Origin: Scilla litardierei
Taxonomy: Eukaryota > Streptophyta > Magnoliopsida > Asparagales > Asparagaceae
DNA: 64,000 bases
Reading direction: 5' to 3'
Assembly: GCA_030789695.1 (NCBI GenBank)
Contig: CM061142.1
Coordinates: 153,285,266 to 153,349,265 of the forward strand
Shown in pieces: positions 1 through 12,122 of this stretch (position 1 is the stretch's first letter; the number at the start of each line of letters is the position of its first letter). The notes under the pieces are model-generated. The model did not search any database and was not told the DNA's origin. It saw only the letters and a list, made by a program, of their open reading frames with translations. A program made the position numbers and the translations under genes.

Positions 1-1130
1 TGGCTCAAATTTATCTAAGTTACCAAAGGTGTTCTTGATAAAACATTTTAAACCAAAAACTCGAAAATATTTAACTTGAGGCTTTTTGTCATAAAATAAC
101 TCAAAACAAGTTTTGTTCGTTCGGGGTCTTATTAGGATCCTATTGAGCACATAACATGTCGTGTGCACTGCTTCTGACCAAAATTGTAGTCCAAGATGAC
201 TATCATGGAGCATGGTACGAGCACACTCAATAAGAGTCCTATTCTTTCTCTCTACAACACCATTTTGTGGTGGTGCACGAGGAAAAGAAAAATTGTGAGT
301 TATCCCAGTGTCATCACAAAACTTTGTAAAAGACTCATTCTCAAATTCTCCTTTATGATCACTACGGATAGTGATAATGGTGGATCCTAAGAGATTCTGA
401 ATCTTCTTTGCAAATACGGTAAACTCTTCAAAAGATTCATTCTTATTAGTTAGAAATGAAACCCAAGTAAATCTAGAGAAGTCGTCAACGACAACTAATC
501 CATAATGTGCATTGCCTAAAGAAGTGGTTCTAGTTGCACCAAACAAATCTAGATGAAGTAATTCTAGTGGCCTATTAGAAGTTATGCCTTCTTTAAGTTT
601 GAAAGATGATTTACTAATTTTACCTTTTTGACATGAATCACAAAAGTTTTTCTTACTAAAAGCAATTTTTGGAAAACCTTTGACTAGATCATGCTTAGCT
701 AACTTATATAAGTGCTTGAAATGAACATGACCAAAACGGGAATGCCATAATAGTTGTTCATTTGTATTAGCAACTAAGCAATGTTCTCGGTTTTAGGCAA
801 GCTCAAAAAATAAATATTTTTACGCCTAATACTGGTAAATAAAACATGTGAATTAGAATCAACAATTTTACACAATCCTTCTCCAAAGTTAACCTTGTAA
901 TCTTTGTCACGAAGTTGACTAATGGAGATGAGGTTGTGACACAAACCACTAACTAAAAATACATTAGTAATTAAAGGTTTGTAAGGATTTCCGACTATAC
1001 CTACTCCAATGATGATTTCCTTTTGGTTACCTCCAAAAGTGACCGTTGCACCATCCTTGATGCTAACCACTTCGGAGAGCAATGAGGGATCTCCCGTCAT
1101 GTGTTTGGAGCAACCACTGTCGAGAATCCA
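1..1130 (-). pseudogene. Element H pol fragment: aspartic protease and integrase
   Basis: On the minus strand the protease active-site region WILDSGCSKHMTGD lies near 1130-1090. The body follows to about 774, including LVSGLCHNLISISQLRD. A frameshift near 780 leads into the GAG-pre-integrase zinc region, recognisable as LLWHSRFGHVHFKHLYKLAK, then CDSCQKGK. The integrase core follows with LHLDLFG (first Asp), IRSDHKGEFEN (second Asp) and VVERKNRTL (Glu), and then the copia-typical VFGLKCFIKN near the window start. Integrase would join element cDNA to host DNA; protease would process the polyprotein. RT and RNase H are not in the window. The frame is broken, so this copy is dead. Confidence 0.85.
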
Positions 1131-3039
1131 TCCTTTTCTATTAGAGCCAATTTGACCTTTATTGCTCTCTTTCTTTCTCTTGGGTACCTACATAGTGTAC
1201 CATAAGCTCATGGTACCCAATTTTTGTTGGGTCCAAGGTGATTAGCCCTTTGAAAGCTAAGTCCAAGTGGACTTCCGCTTATCAACATAATTACCATTAT
1301 TAATAACATCATGAAAATAGGAATCAACATAAGCATTCCTATCATTTATGCTAGTGTTCTTAGGACCCCAAATAGTGTATATGTTGGGAGTCCTTTTCCT
1401 AGTTGCATGCATAGTTATTAGATATCTATGTGGTGCATGCTTCTTAGGAACATGGGTTCTAGCATAAAAATGAGGAGGTGGATATGCATTAGACATATGA
1501 GGATTGTATGCATGCTTGGGAACATGCATGTTGTATGAAACATACGGGTCATGCATGACATATGGAGGGTGTGCATACATGTAAGAATGATGCACATGAG
1601 CATATGGGTGTATAGGAGCACGTACATGAGTATTTCTCATGTGTGGATTTGGACGTGTCCGTGGGTGTAGAGCATAGAAAGTGTCATGAGTATCCACTTG
1701 TGAAGTAGGAGATTTCCTACGTGGATGAAGGTTGGTGTACATGTAAGCTTGGCTTCTCTTTTGGTTTCCACCCTTAGTGGGTTTCTTGCCAAACGGAAGA
1801 GCTGGTGAAGTGGTGGCTTTATTGGTAGGTTTGCTACCTATAGTGTCTTAGACACCACTTGTGGATGCACCAGAGGATGGCCTCACAAATTCTATAATGA
1901 ACCACTATAGGAGGTGCGAGCATTGGATGCATTTGCTTCCACAAAACCAAGACCAACACGATGTGTGGCCGGAAATTGGTTTGCTAGCAAACCGTCCAAT
2001 TGTCCTTTCCCCTTATTGAATCTCACAATACGGGAGGACATGAGCTCATATTTCTCCTTAAGAGAAGAAATATTGGTATCCAAGGTGGACACCCGTGCTT
2101 TGAGCTCATGCACTTGGGTTTTAAGACAGTCATTCTCTAAACCCAATTGTGTGTGTCATGAAACTAGATCGCTATTATCCTTAGGATGTGTTTGATCTAG
2201 TTGAGATTTGAGGGTATTCACCTCATTTCTCAAAGTGACATTTTGAGAAGCTAAGTTCGCTTTCTCAAGGGTTAATGTATCAACAATGGTGTCATTGTTG
2301 ATAATGCATGGAATGGACGGATTGCTAACATTCAATTTCTTTAAACTAGAATATCTAAGCATTAAAGATTGATACTTAGCAAATAATTCTTCATTAGCAA
2401 TACGCAATTCATCCATAGTTACCTTGGGTTCATCCATGTCGGAATCACTTTCATCAGAGAGTGAATCTTTCCGGGCCATGAAACACATGTGGGCACTTTC
2501 ACCCTTCTCATCATCGGATTCACTTGATGAGTCTCCACTTGAGTCATCGAATGTACCGACTAGTCCTTTCTTCTTATCTTTCTTATTCTTGTTGGACTTG
2601 TGTACTTCGGTGCCTTCTACTTCTCTTTTTTGGTAGAATTGTGCAATCCTTCTTGATGTGTCCTGCCTTATTACACTTAAAGCAAAGAGAGAAAGTGTTA
2701 TTAGTAGAATCAAATCTATTTTTATAGGGAAATTTACCTTTGCGAAAGAAGCGTTGGAACTTCTTCGCCATTTGAGCCATTTCATCCAAGTCCATCTCAT
2801 TTTCTGATTCTTCACTATCGGAGGATGAAGAATTGGCTTTGAATGCCAAAGCTTTTTTATTGGCCTCCGAAGGGTTCATCATAGCTCGAATCTTCAATCG
2901 GTTCTCCCGTCTTACTTCGTAAGACATGAGAGTGCCGATAAGATTCACAACTGTAAAAGTCTTCAAGTCGTTGACCTCCTCGATGGCGATAGCTCTTCTT
3001 TCCCACTTGGAGGTTATTCCTATTATGATCTTCCGTACC
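1131..3039 (-). pseudogene. Element H gag, C-terminal part: zinc knuckle, acidic, coiled-coil and His/Tyr/Pro-rich regions
   Basis: Minus-strand continuation of the copia gag interrupted at 3040-3044. It begins with the end of the UBN2-type gag domain (DKVRKIIIGITSKWE). A CCHC zinc knuckle, CFKCNKAGHIKKDC, follows near 2690-2640 and would bind element RNA. A frameshift at an A run near 2625 shifts into an acidic Ser/Asp region (GTFDDSSGDSSSESDDE), a predicted coiled coil (about 2400-1900), and a long His/Tyr/Pro-rich linker (about 1742-1260) that leads to the protease. Such a long gag extension is known from SIRE-type copia elements. The frame changes at least twice, so this is a pseudogene. 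Confidence 0.8.
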
Positions 3040-3044
3040 TTATC
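3040..3044. repeat. Left target-site duplication of element A (TTATC)
   Basis: TTATC precedes the TG of the left LTR of A and recurs right after the CA of its right LTR at 43840-43844. Copia gag codons of H are in phase on the two sides if A and one copy of TTATC are removed. Confidence 0.9.
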
Positions 3045-4255
3045 TGTTGGGGGATATGCCCTCAGATCATTTGTATTTGATGCAAATGAAAATTTAAGCT
3101 TAGATATGGGACTATTTTGCATTTGATGCAAACCGGATTAAATATGTCGTAAATAGTTTACGACAATATTTAATGAAATAAACACAAGGAAAGGTTCACG
3201 GGTAAGACGGGAATGTCTCGGTCTAAACCCATGTTCGAACCGCGTCAAAAACGGAGTCCAAATGCACAAGTTATAGCAAAAACAAGTCAAACCAAACTGT
3301 TGGGCTGAACCCAGCGAAAATGGAGGCCCACCAAGCCTGAATTTTCTGGTTAGGGTTTTTTAAAACCCGAGATTTTTTTGACGGCCGAATTGTCCATCTT
3401 TGAATGGTTTTGTCTAACTTTGGATGATCAACTGGAGGGTCAAATGGACTCCGATTGACTCGTCGTTTTTTCCTATGCGTTCATCGTTGAACACCCTTCG
3501 ATTTGGTAGGTTATACCAAGATTGAAGCTCAACGGTGAGGGAGTTAAAATTCACGGAAGTTTAGCCTTTGTGAAAGGCAAACTAAATTGAATTTATTAAC
3601 TCCATTTAATAGTCCCACATCAGTTGTAGAGAAAAGGGGAGAGTCAGCCACCTATATAAATAGGAGCCTCCCCCTTCCTCCAAACTCGTCCCAAGCTCCA
3701 GATCTGAGCAGCTCCCGTAAATGTTGGAGCACGCTCGAATTTAGGCTTAAATTAATATTCTCTATCTCCCTATATTTCTGCCTTACTCCTGAGGGCTCTA
3801 GCAAAGCCACGAAGGAGTTCAGATTCGGATCCGAAATCTTGGCGAAGGCTTTCACTCGCGTGAAACTTTCTTCAGCGTGTGGTTGGCTCGGCAACATGAG
3901 GATTGCTCGCCTCAGGATGCGGAGCGGTTCGAGGAGCGGTTCGAGGAGCAGCTCGGCGTGGGACGGGGAGTAGCTCGGAAGACGGTGCGGAACATCTTGC
4001 CCGCCCCAGGGTTGAGATTCCGGGTATGTTTTTAGAAGCTTTCGTTTTAATTATTCACAGTAGTTTAGATCCCTCTTGGGGTGGTCAGATCCACCCCAAG
4101 TTGGCAAAGATCCTGGCTAAGAGGGTCTGGTTCCTTAGGGTTGCATGTTAATTAGATTAACATAAGTTTTCTGCTGCGCATTTTATGTCTATGTTCCGTC
4201 CGACTTAGGACGGGAATAAAGTTTTTGTGCCCTAAGGGTCCTAGAAACCCCTTCA
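3045..4255 (+). repeat. Element A 5' LTR
   Basis: 1211 bp, TG...CA ends. A TATA box (CTATATAAATAG, near 3650) is followed by a CT-rich start region, so transcription of A probably starts near 3690. The right LTR carries the same box near 43247. Confidence 0.88.
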
Positions 4256-4256
4256 G

Positions 4257-4269
4257 TGGTATCAAAGCC
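4257..4269 (+). other. Element A primer binding site (tRNA-iMet)
   Basis: TGGTATCAAAGCC begins one base after the LTR and differs by one base from TGGTATCAGAGCC, the complement of the 3' end of initiator tRNA-Met used by most plant copia elements. It fixes the plus orientation. Confidence 0.85.
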
Positions 4270-4436
4270 ATCTCTATATGCTGATCTAGGACTGCGATTA
4301 ATTAATTGAAATGCTTTTAAACTGCTTTTAAAATGCTTTTAAAATGTTTTAAAGTTATAGGATAATTTTTAAAAATGTTTTAGATGCCTTTTAAAATGTT
4401 TCTTTAAATTTATTCGATAAGTTTAAAAAGATTTTG

Positions 4437-4695
4437 GATGTTTAAATATTTTATATGATAAATTTTTAAACATGAAATTTTAAAATGATGTTATAAATTT
4501 ATGTGATAATTTTAAAACTGATTTTAAAACTTTAAAATTTATGCGATAAGTTTAAAATGACTTTAGATGTTTAAAAATTTTATATGATAAATTTTTAAGC
4601 ATGAAATTTTTAAACTGATGTTTTAAATTTATGTGATATTTTTAAAACTGAATTTAAAAAGTTTAAAATTTTTATGCGATAATATTTTAAGTGCC
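4437..4695 (+). repeat. AT-rich tandem repeat, period about 129 bp, two copies
   Basis: A block beginning GATGTTTAAA at 4437 and ending in TTTATGCGATAA recurs from 4566. The two copies differ at scattered positions and small indels. It lies shortly after the A primer site. Confidence 0.75.
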
Positions 4696-5548
4696 ATGTA
4701 AATTTTGTAATTTCTAAAAAACAAGTTTTTATTTTATAATATAACATAAAATGGTTTAAAAATCATATTTTAAATTTAAATGTTAAATTTAAGTATGCAT
4801 GCTAAAATTGTTTATGTGATAAACATTATTCTATTTAATTGTCAAATAGTTGTACACTTTTATTTTATGCGATAAAATTAGTGTGATTTTATGTTAATGG
4901 CTATAACATCTTGTCCCTTATTTGATAACGCAAGACAACCTCTTAGGTTAGCCATTAAAGAACTTATTAAAATTTATGAGATAAATTCTAATGACATGCT
5001 ATGTTTTAATAAAACATTAACAATACTTTAAGACCTAATTCTTGATTAGGGTAGTCCCTTTAATGAATTTTTAATTCTAATTGTTATGATATTAATTCTC
5101 ATTAAAGGACTTTGCTTTTGCGTTGTTAATAAATTTATTAAAATCCTAATAACGATTAGGATAGCACGTGAACCTTATAGTTGATAAGGATTTAATAAAA
5201 GTTATTAAACAAATCCTAAAAGTTTGAATTTATAGTTGATAGGATTAATTAGTTGTTAATAAAAGCCTTTTAGTCTATGGCACGCATATTAAAATGACAA
5301 GCTTTATTCAATGGACAATGATCCAGTCAATGTGCTTTGGCTAAGTTTATTGGATCACCCTTCTAAGGGATAGTGATCCTGGCTTAGTCAATTCCCTGGC
5401 TGTGTTCCGCTAGACCGCAATGACGCGAATTATGACTATATGACACCCTGCACTATATCTAAGTCAAATACGTTAATAATCTTCTTCAAGATTAGCCGTA
5501 GCCCTCCTTGTTCTAGGGGTTGGCAACTATAGGACTGTTTCAGTTGTT

Positions 5549-6531
5549 GAGCTACACTCAAGCTGTGACATGACAACCTTGTAGAAACTAACTCCTTAAA
5601 TACATAAAATGAAATCTTGACTTGACCCAAACCGTCGTGTCGTGAATACACCGAGCGCCGGTGTAAGTTAAGTCAATGATGTAGTCTGGCTAGATGTAGT
5701 CTAAGACCTGATCCAAACCGACGGGTTGTGAATACATCGAGCGCCGGGGCAAGTCAGGCTAGACACGAAAACAAGGGCCCGACTAGACTAGACATTGTGA
5801 TTTGAATGAGCACACACATGATCACAAATGGCTAGGGGTAAAAACCGATAAGAGGGTCATATCTGATATGATCGATGAAGAGTCATCTTCCGATTACAGA
5901 GTCAAGCAAATTGTTGAGCTATACTCAAGGTTGTTAGGCTCAGGGTGATTGGATCTCTTACCCATTTATTTAATTCGATTAAATCGTTCATTGTTAAGGC
6001 TTAAAAATGATCGTAAAAATAGTGGGAGGATATAGATAGATAAAAGCCATTCTACCTATATTTAATATTGAACATATGCAAAATTAGGGTAAGTTCTAAG
6101 TTTACAAATGGAATCAAAATATAATATTTTAATGAAATAAGTTAACTGGTCAAATATGTTGATTAATTGAATATCAAGTTAAATTCTAATTGATAGAATT
6201 AAACTATATTCTCGTTGACATTAAAATGACCTTCTTAAGAACAGACTTAAGAAATATGATTTCATTAAGTTCTGGGTCCAACAAATAAATTCACGCTACA
6301 TGTCACTCGCCTCTATAAGGGGCAGCTTGAACATATAGGATATTCAAAGTATGTTTCTCCCTACAACTTGTCGAGCTACACTCAAGGTTGTATGGAAAAA
6401 CAATTTTGATCAACAAAGTTCGAGAATTCGATCAAACTGTTTGAGTCGAATACGAGTGCATGAGCGGTGCAAGACTATGCATCCCAACCGGATCTTGAGA
6501 CAAGCAACGTATTGAGCTACACTCAAGGTTG
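5549..6531 (+). repeat. Dispersed 18-bp motif GAGCTACACTCAAGGTTG, four copies
   Basis: Copies at about 5549 (tail diverged), 5916 (one mismatch), 6373 and 6513. Spacing is irregular (367, 457, 140 bp), so they look like remnants of amplified internal units of A rather than a tandem array. No function is evident. Confidence 0.7.
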
Positions 6532-8629
6532 CAAAGCTCAAGCGTTTGGATACATGAGATGCTTATATAGCTATTCATTTATGTTGGGCTATTTAATATC
6601 TAAATGTGATTTAGAAAATAAAGAAGGCACTCCGGAAAGTAAATCGAGTTAAATAGTTTAATTTATCATTAGTAAAGGCATAAGGAGGAGGAAATGAAAA
6701 TGTGACACATTCTGAAATCACAATTTCATAATTATTGTTGTACAAAAGATTAACACATTTTGACGAATGTCGTCACATTGCTTATGAAGCAATGAGTAAT
6801 ATGTATAACGATAATATATTTATTAAATGTTAATATATAAATACACAAGATAGTAGCAAACTTTATGGCAAACTAGACTAGGCCGTATCGAGAGACTAAG
6901 CTTCACAAGTCACATAAAGAGGGGTCTGACCTCTTGTATTATGAAGTCTACGGACACTTGTGAATCTTATCCTCTTAGATATAATGGCCGAAACCCATCT
7001 GTAAGACAGTGGGTGCATGAGTTGTCCAACTTAGTCTCGTACATACTGATGTACCCGAGTCTAGATTAACCAAAACAAGTTATTCATATATTTTATTAAG
7101 ACACGTGTTCTTGATGAAACACAAGTCTGATAAAATAAAGAACGAAATGACAAAAGTATTTAAACTGATTCGATTAGATCGAATGGTCAAATACTTAGCT
7201 ATATTAAATCTTGTGTAATTAAAAGAAAATGTAATTTTCTCTCAGGTTAAGTCTGTTAACGCATCTGTATGTTAAAAGGCATGAATCACACTTAGTTAGA
7301 CTAGGTGCGATCTATAGCAAGTGACTCTGAGTTAAGTCCTCCCTCTGGGTTAAGTCCCAGATCGTAATGCCTAGGTTTTGATAATGTTCTATGTGGACAT
7401 TATCAATAAGATATTCATTAAATCGATCATTAGGAAGTTGTATAATTACTCGAATCTCGTGAGACGAATTATCGAGTTAGACATCATATCTACGATGACT
7501 TAGTCAACTTCTGGGATGAAATTCAGAGTAGTAAATCTGATTTATAACTTGATGCAATCAGAATAGATCCGTGTGCGTAAATAAATTTTGGGATTTATTT
7601 TACGTGCCCAAGGAAAATGTTTCCTCATTCTCTGCAAGTAAATCTTTAAGTTAAAAGATTGGTGCAGAAAGAAAATGGTGAAGTACAATCATGTTGGTTG
7701 AGAACGGTTTTCATCCTAATTCCTATAAACGGATTATGTTGAAACCGTCTCGCCAGCAGAAGTGTACAGATCTACTCGGACCGAACTCGATGTGAATACT
7801 CATGATGACCATGAAAACTGGAACATTCACTTATAAGTTCGTTTTTCTATATACGATTTAGACGAACAAACTCATATGAATTAGCCAGAAAGTTTTCAAG
7901 GTCACATCTCGATCTTCGAAAGCGTTTTCCTTACCCCGCCTCCCTTCGTCGAGCCTTTCCTTTAGTGGTTTGGGAAGCATTCCCTTATCTGAACGTCGAC
8001 AAGCATTCGTCGAATTCCCCTGACATTGTGAGCTTCCAGATGATGCCTTTTTTGCTTTTTTGGGTGTTGAAAAAAGTCTACTCAAACCCGACACAGGTAC
8101 CCAGCCCACCCCTACTCGCCCTTTTTATAAGGCTTTCGCATTTGGCTGAGCAAACACGTCAGTCAGTGCCTTAGTCTTATAACTGGGCAGACCTGTTCCT
8201 GCTAAAGGCGAATGACTCCTCTAACAGTCAAGGGAGTATCCACATACACCTGCGGCATCCGCGAGTCGTGCACATGACCACACTGGCTTGAACGAGCGTA
8301 TAAATTACATGCGAGGCATCAAAGTGATGGAACATATATTTTGACAAAGTAATCAAAGAGTTTGAAACTTTATCAGAAATAGATATGAGCAATTTGTAAG
8401 GATTGCCTTACCCTTGCAATACTAACAACACACACTAGAGAGGGGGTGAATAGTGTAATGGCAATAAAATTGTCCAATTAAAATTTAACTTGCAAATGCG
8501 GAATTATAAATGCAAGAGGAATTAAAAGGCACAATCAATCCAAACGCAAACACAAAGTTTTACCCTGGTTCCCCAAACTTGGGTACATCCAGCCACACTA
8601 ATATTCACTATATTCCCACATAGAGAAGT

Positions 8630-8895
8630 GAATACAAATCTCACAAGGAGATACCCCACAAAGAGGATTTATGCCCTACACAAGGACCCAACCAATCCTA
8701 CACGAGGATCAAGACTCCCACACAGAGAATCACTAACTCCCACTCAGATAATTAGGGTTAGCCCTACACTAGGACACTAAACTCCTACAAAGAGAGTTAC
8801 TCCCACAAAGAGAGTATTCTAAGTCCCACAAAGAGACAACCTCCCACAAAGAGAGAAAGATCTAATTCCCACAAAGAGAATTAGAAACACAAATA
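8630..8895 (-). repeat. Repeat array of TCCCACAAAGAGA in the R-U5 part of the B LTR
   Basis: Variants of TCCCACAAAGAGA recur about ten times, for example at 8780-8880, separated by short AT-rich spacers. The same array is in the middle LTR (30000-30290). It lies downstream of the TATA box and so would be transcribed. Confidence 0.75.
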
Positions 8896-9239
8896 CACCA
8901 AGTAAAGTAAATACTCTTACCTATGCCTTGAGATGCTTACTCATGAATGGATGCAAGGCATGGAAGAGGATCTCCAAGTGTTGAGATATGCTTGAGAGCA
9001 CTTGGATGAATTCCCTTGAGCTGGACTTCAATACATGAAGATGAATGAGAGCTCTTGAGAGGGAATTGAGGGAGTTTGTGAGTTGCTTATGGATCTTTTG
9101 AGATATTCAATAGCATCAACAAGTATAAGAGATGGCATCACACTCATATATATAGGAGCCCTATATCAAACCCCAAACGCAAGAAAACGGCCAAAGAAAT
9201 GATTTTGCAAAGGCTAGAAACTGGGCGAAAACGACAGGA

Positions 9240-9770
9240 ACAGTCGACTGATGATCATAAGACAGTCGACTGATCAACGGCTAGAAAATATCCAACGGCT
9301 ATAATCTGAGCCAGGACAGTCGACTGATGAAGACATTACAGTCGACTGAGAATAGGACATGCGCCTATTAATCCTTCAGCAGGCGACTGCTGCAGGGGAT
9401 GGAATAAAACAGAGAGCTGCACTCTTTCTCCAGTTAGGCACACAGGCGACTGATGTCAATAATACAGTCGACTTTCTATTAGTCAGGTGACTGTAAAACC
9501 TTAATCAGTCATCTGCTGAATAAAATGGAGAAACAACAGAGAGATGCAGAGATTGCACTTACGCTACGCAGGTGACTGATAACCAATCTACAGGCGATTG
9601 TAAATATACAGGCAACTGTAAACTGACCAGTAGTCGACTGTGCGTAAAGCTGAAGTTTGAGTCAATTGAAAAGTTGACTTGAGCTGTGCAAATCAGGCGA
9701 CTGTAGAAGGATCTACAGGCGACTGGAAATCACCCAGTCGACTGTGTTTCCCTCAGCAGGCGACTGATGG
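9240..9770 (-). promoter_or_regulatory. U3 array of palindromic motif CAG(T/G)CGACTG in the B LTR
   Basis: About 17 copies of CAGTCGACTG, CAGGCGACTG or one-mismatch variants occur in about 530 bp, for example at 9241, 9263, 9315, 9340, 9379, 9433, 9567, 9693, 9716, 9737 and 9760. CAGTCGACTG is a perfect 10-bp palindrome. On the minus strand the array ends about 80 bp upstream of the TATA box, the position of an enhancer. The same array is in the middle LTR (30630-31160), the fragment (40501-40790) and the LTR of H. I do not recognise the binding factor. Confidence 0.65.
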
Positions 9771-10210
9771 AAAGCCATAGACTCCAAATGAGTCTTTGGA
9801 CAAAGTGAACCTATTGGGTTGGATTCTATGATAATCCTAAGGCTCACTAAGATGGTTAAATGCATATGCATGAATGAGTAAACCATCTAACAAGGCATTA
9901 CATTAACCCTAGACTCAAAAAAGAGAGAAAGCAATAAAGTAAATTACATGAATTACAATGCTTTCCTTAGAGTCTAAGTCTTCAATCTTGATGCCTTGAT
10001 TGCTCTCCATCATCTCCAAGCTTTGGCACTCCTTGAGTCCAAGCAATGGTCCTTCTTCACTTGATGTCCATCCTTGCACCAAGTGATTAGTCTCCAAGAA
10101 AGATGTTCTAGAAATAGAACCGAGAGACTGAAACATGAGAGTCATTAGAAACAACATAATGTTGTGATCATCATCAAAATAAGATTGGTATGAAACACCA
10201 ATACTCAATA

Positions 10211-10227
10211 ATCTCCCCCCTTTTGAT
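10211..10227 (-). other. Element B1 polypurine tract
   Basis: The complement reads ATCAAAAGGGGGGAGAT and abuts the LTR start, as required for plus-strand cDNA priming. The same tract abuts the middle LTR at 31601. Confidence 0.75.
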
Positions 10228-11246
10228 GATGACACACATTATGTAAAATACACAGTATTAAAGCATAATGCTAATGAGCTCCCCCTACTTATATGCACCA
10301 ATTAAACAATGAGCTACACAAAAGTAAATACTCACTATAACAAATAAGATCATGGTGACATATAAAAGGCATGGATTACATAAACCAATTGTTAATAAAC
10401 AAAATCATGCAAACATGAAAGGTTTATCTAATCCTATATATCTCTCCCCATAGATATATCTCTCCCCATATGCATATGAATATATATCTCCATATATATT
10501 TACATAATGCATATATCTCTCCCCCTTGACATCGTCAAAAAGGTGGACATCAAATATATCCCTCTTTGTCATCTTAACTAAGATGTGACAATATGCAAGC
10601 TAAGAAAGATATGTATGATACCAAATTGGAAAATTTAGTGAGTATCAATTCATTATCACATGCTTTTGACTTCTATGATCTAATGCCAATTATACAAATA
10701 ATGGAGCCATGGGCCAAACGTGTATCAAAGCAATAGATATGGAAAAATCAAGCTTCAATGGTACACAAAGAATATTGCCAAAACAAATATAACATGAAAC
10801 AAGTTGGCAATAAACAAGAGGTTTTGTTTGAGATCAAAAATAACCAAATGTAAACAATGATCTCAAATAACCTCCGAAATGAGAGTTGAAATATGTCTTA
10901 AAATATTTTAAACATATAACATATTAACTCCCTATATTGACATACACATGGATCACAAATGCATGCATGTCAATAAACTCCAAAGGTCCCCATTTTCATG
11001 CAAAATAAGTTTGAAAATATTTTCAAAATCATGAAACACACACAAATAATGGGTATGCTAAAAATAAACGTTCAAGCACAACACCCATGCAATATGCATA
11101 TGTGTGAGGAACCTAAACATTAGGCAACCAAACCCAAGAGGAGTTTGATTTCCTAATGTAATCACAAGAGCTGATCACATCCCTAACTAGAGAGTTGATG
11201 TAGCTATCCCTCTCTTACAAACTAACCTTAGTGGGAATCCATAATC
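10228..11246 (-). other. Element B1 3' internal non-coding region
   Basis: AT-rich DNA with several pyrimidine runs (for example 10525-10570, near TCTCCCCCTTGACATCGTC) that on the minus strand are extra purine tracts. No coding motif seen. It lies where pol would be in a full element, so pol has been lost. Confidence 0.65.
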
Positions 11247-12117
11247 TCAAGGATTTCCTAGGCAAGGGTTTTGCCTTTGCAAGAGGGATGGATGTGCATG
11301 CTTAGATGTAGAAATAAATTTCTTGGCATGCAAAGAATGAGGATTTTGCTTCTTAGAAAAAAATGAAGATTTTTCATTCTTCCTCATTGCCTCGTGATCT
11401 ACATGCTTCTTGTTGATGTTATTGTTGTACAAGAAAGCATGGTGATTCTTCTTAGATGCTTTAGCAATATTTCTTGTATTTACACCATAAGAGGAATTAG
11501 AGGTGGGTTTGGGTACCATATTTTGAATATACCCCAAACCTCCTCTATGATTTGCCGGATGCTGTTTTTCCAACAAATCGTGGAGTGAATCCCTAGAATA
11601 CACAAAGCTTGTGAGCTTACGGGGTTCCTCTTCACATTTCAACGTAAGTTGTTGAATGTGAGATTCTAAGCTAAGGTTTTGAGCAACAAGTTTTTCATTT
11701 GTAAGGCTCAATTCCTTAACTTGAGAGAGTAGTGTGTCTCTCTCACTAGTGTCACACACATGCAAAGCATCATGAATATTTACACTAGACGATTCTAAAT
11801 CATGCACCCTACTCACAGCATTATCAAGTTTAGCTTTCATTTTATCATATGAATCGATGCACTTACTTGCCAAATTGGAGGCCACATTTAGGCGATATTC
11901 GAGCTCCTCATAAGATGGCTTTTCCTCCCCAGCTTCCTCATCACTTTCCTCCTTGACTTCCTCATCGCTTTCCTCCTCAACTTCATCATCGCTTTCCTCC
12001 TCGCTTGAGCTTGACGAAAACTCTTTTCCATTAGCCATGAAGCAACATTCTTCTTCATCATTTGATGTGTCCACATCAGAATCATCAAATGTGCCAATAA
12101 GTCACTTCTTTTGGTTC
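11247..12117 (-). pseudogene. Element B1 gag, C-terminal acidic and coiled-coil part
   Basis: Minus-strand frame continuing the gag split by element C. From the C insertion, a stop codon (TGA) sits a few codons in. Then comes LIGTFDDSDVD, an acidic block of repeated EESDEE units, and a coiled coil of about 120 residues (YEELEYRLNVASNL onward, including LLSQVKELSLTNEKL). The basic tail ends in NPCLGNP. The arrangement matches the gag extension of H. No protease follows, so B is gag-only. A shorter copy lies at 32672-33046. Confidence 0.7.
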
Positions 12118-12122
12118 TTGAC
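12118..12122. repeat. Target-site duplication of element C (TTGAC)
   Basis: TTGAC is adjacent to the left LTR of C and recurs at 29043-29047 after its right LTR. Gag codons of B are in phase across the excised element. Confidence 0.9.

Larger units (their letters stand above)
4270..8394 (+). other. Element A internal region, left part: no gene recognised
   Basis: About 4.1 kb between the primer site and the B insertion. I see no gag, zinc knuckle, protease or RT motif in any frame; open frames are short. 4300-4800 is very AT-rich with a tandem repeat. 5440-5760 holds a duplicated segment built around GAGCGCCGG. 7850-8330 is less AT-rich than its surroundings and reads like captured foreign DNA; I could not identify it. 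It may be the leader plus filler of a non-autonomous element. Confidence 0.6.
8395..10210 (-). repeat. Element B1 3' LTR
   Basis: 1816 bp; plus-strand ends are TGTAAGGATTGCC and CCAATACTCAATA. On the minus strand the order is U3, a motif array (9770-9240), a TATA box (CTATATATATGAG, near 9145-9160), then R-U5 with a second array. The related LTR at 41226 keeps the canonical end CTCAACA. Confidence 0.85.

Noticed and set aside
1418..1627. Met/His-rich minus-strand frame
   Set aside because: Shadow of the gag linker frame of H at 1257-1742.
7858..8109. 83-codon minus-strand frame as a captured gene
   Set aside because: No motif or family recognised and a low-complexity basic composition; kept only as an unidentified insert.
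4256..8394. Hidden gag or pol in element A
   Set aside because: Looked for zinc knuckle, DSG/DTG, YVDD and DDE motifs in all frames and saw none; only an RNase H tail exists, at 41409.
9240..9770. Regularly spaced motifs as a CRISPR-like array
   Set aside because: Repeats are 10 bp, spacing is irregular, and the array is duplicated in LTRs; promoter motifs fit better.
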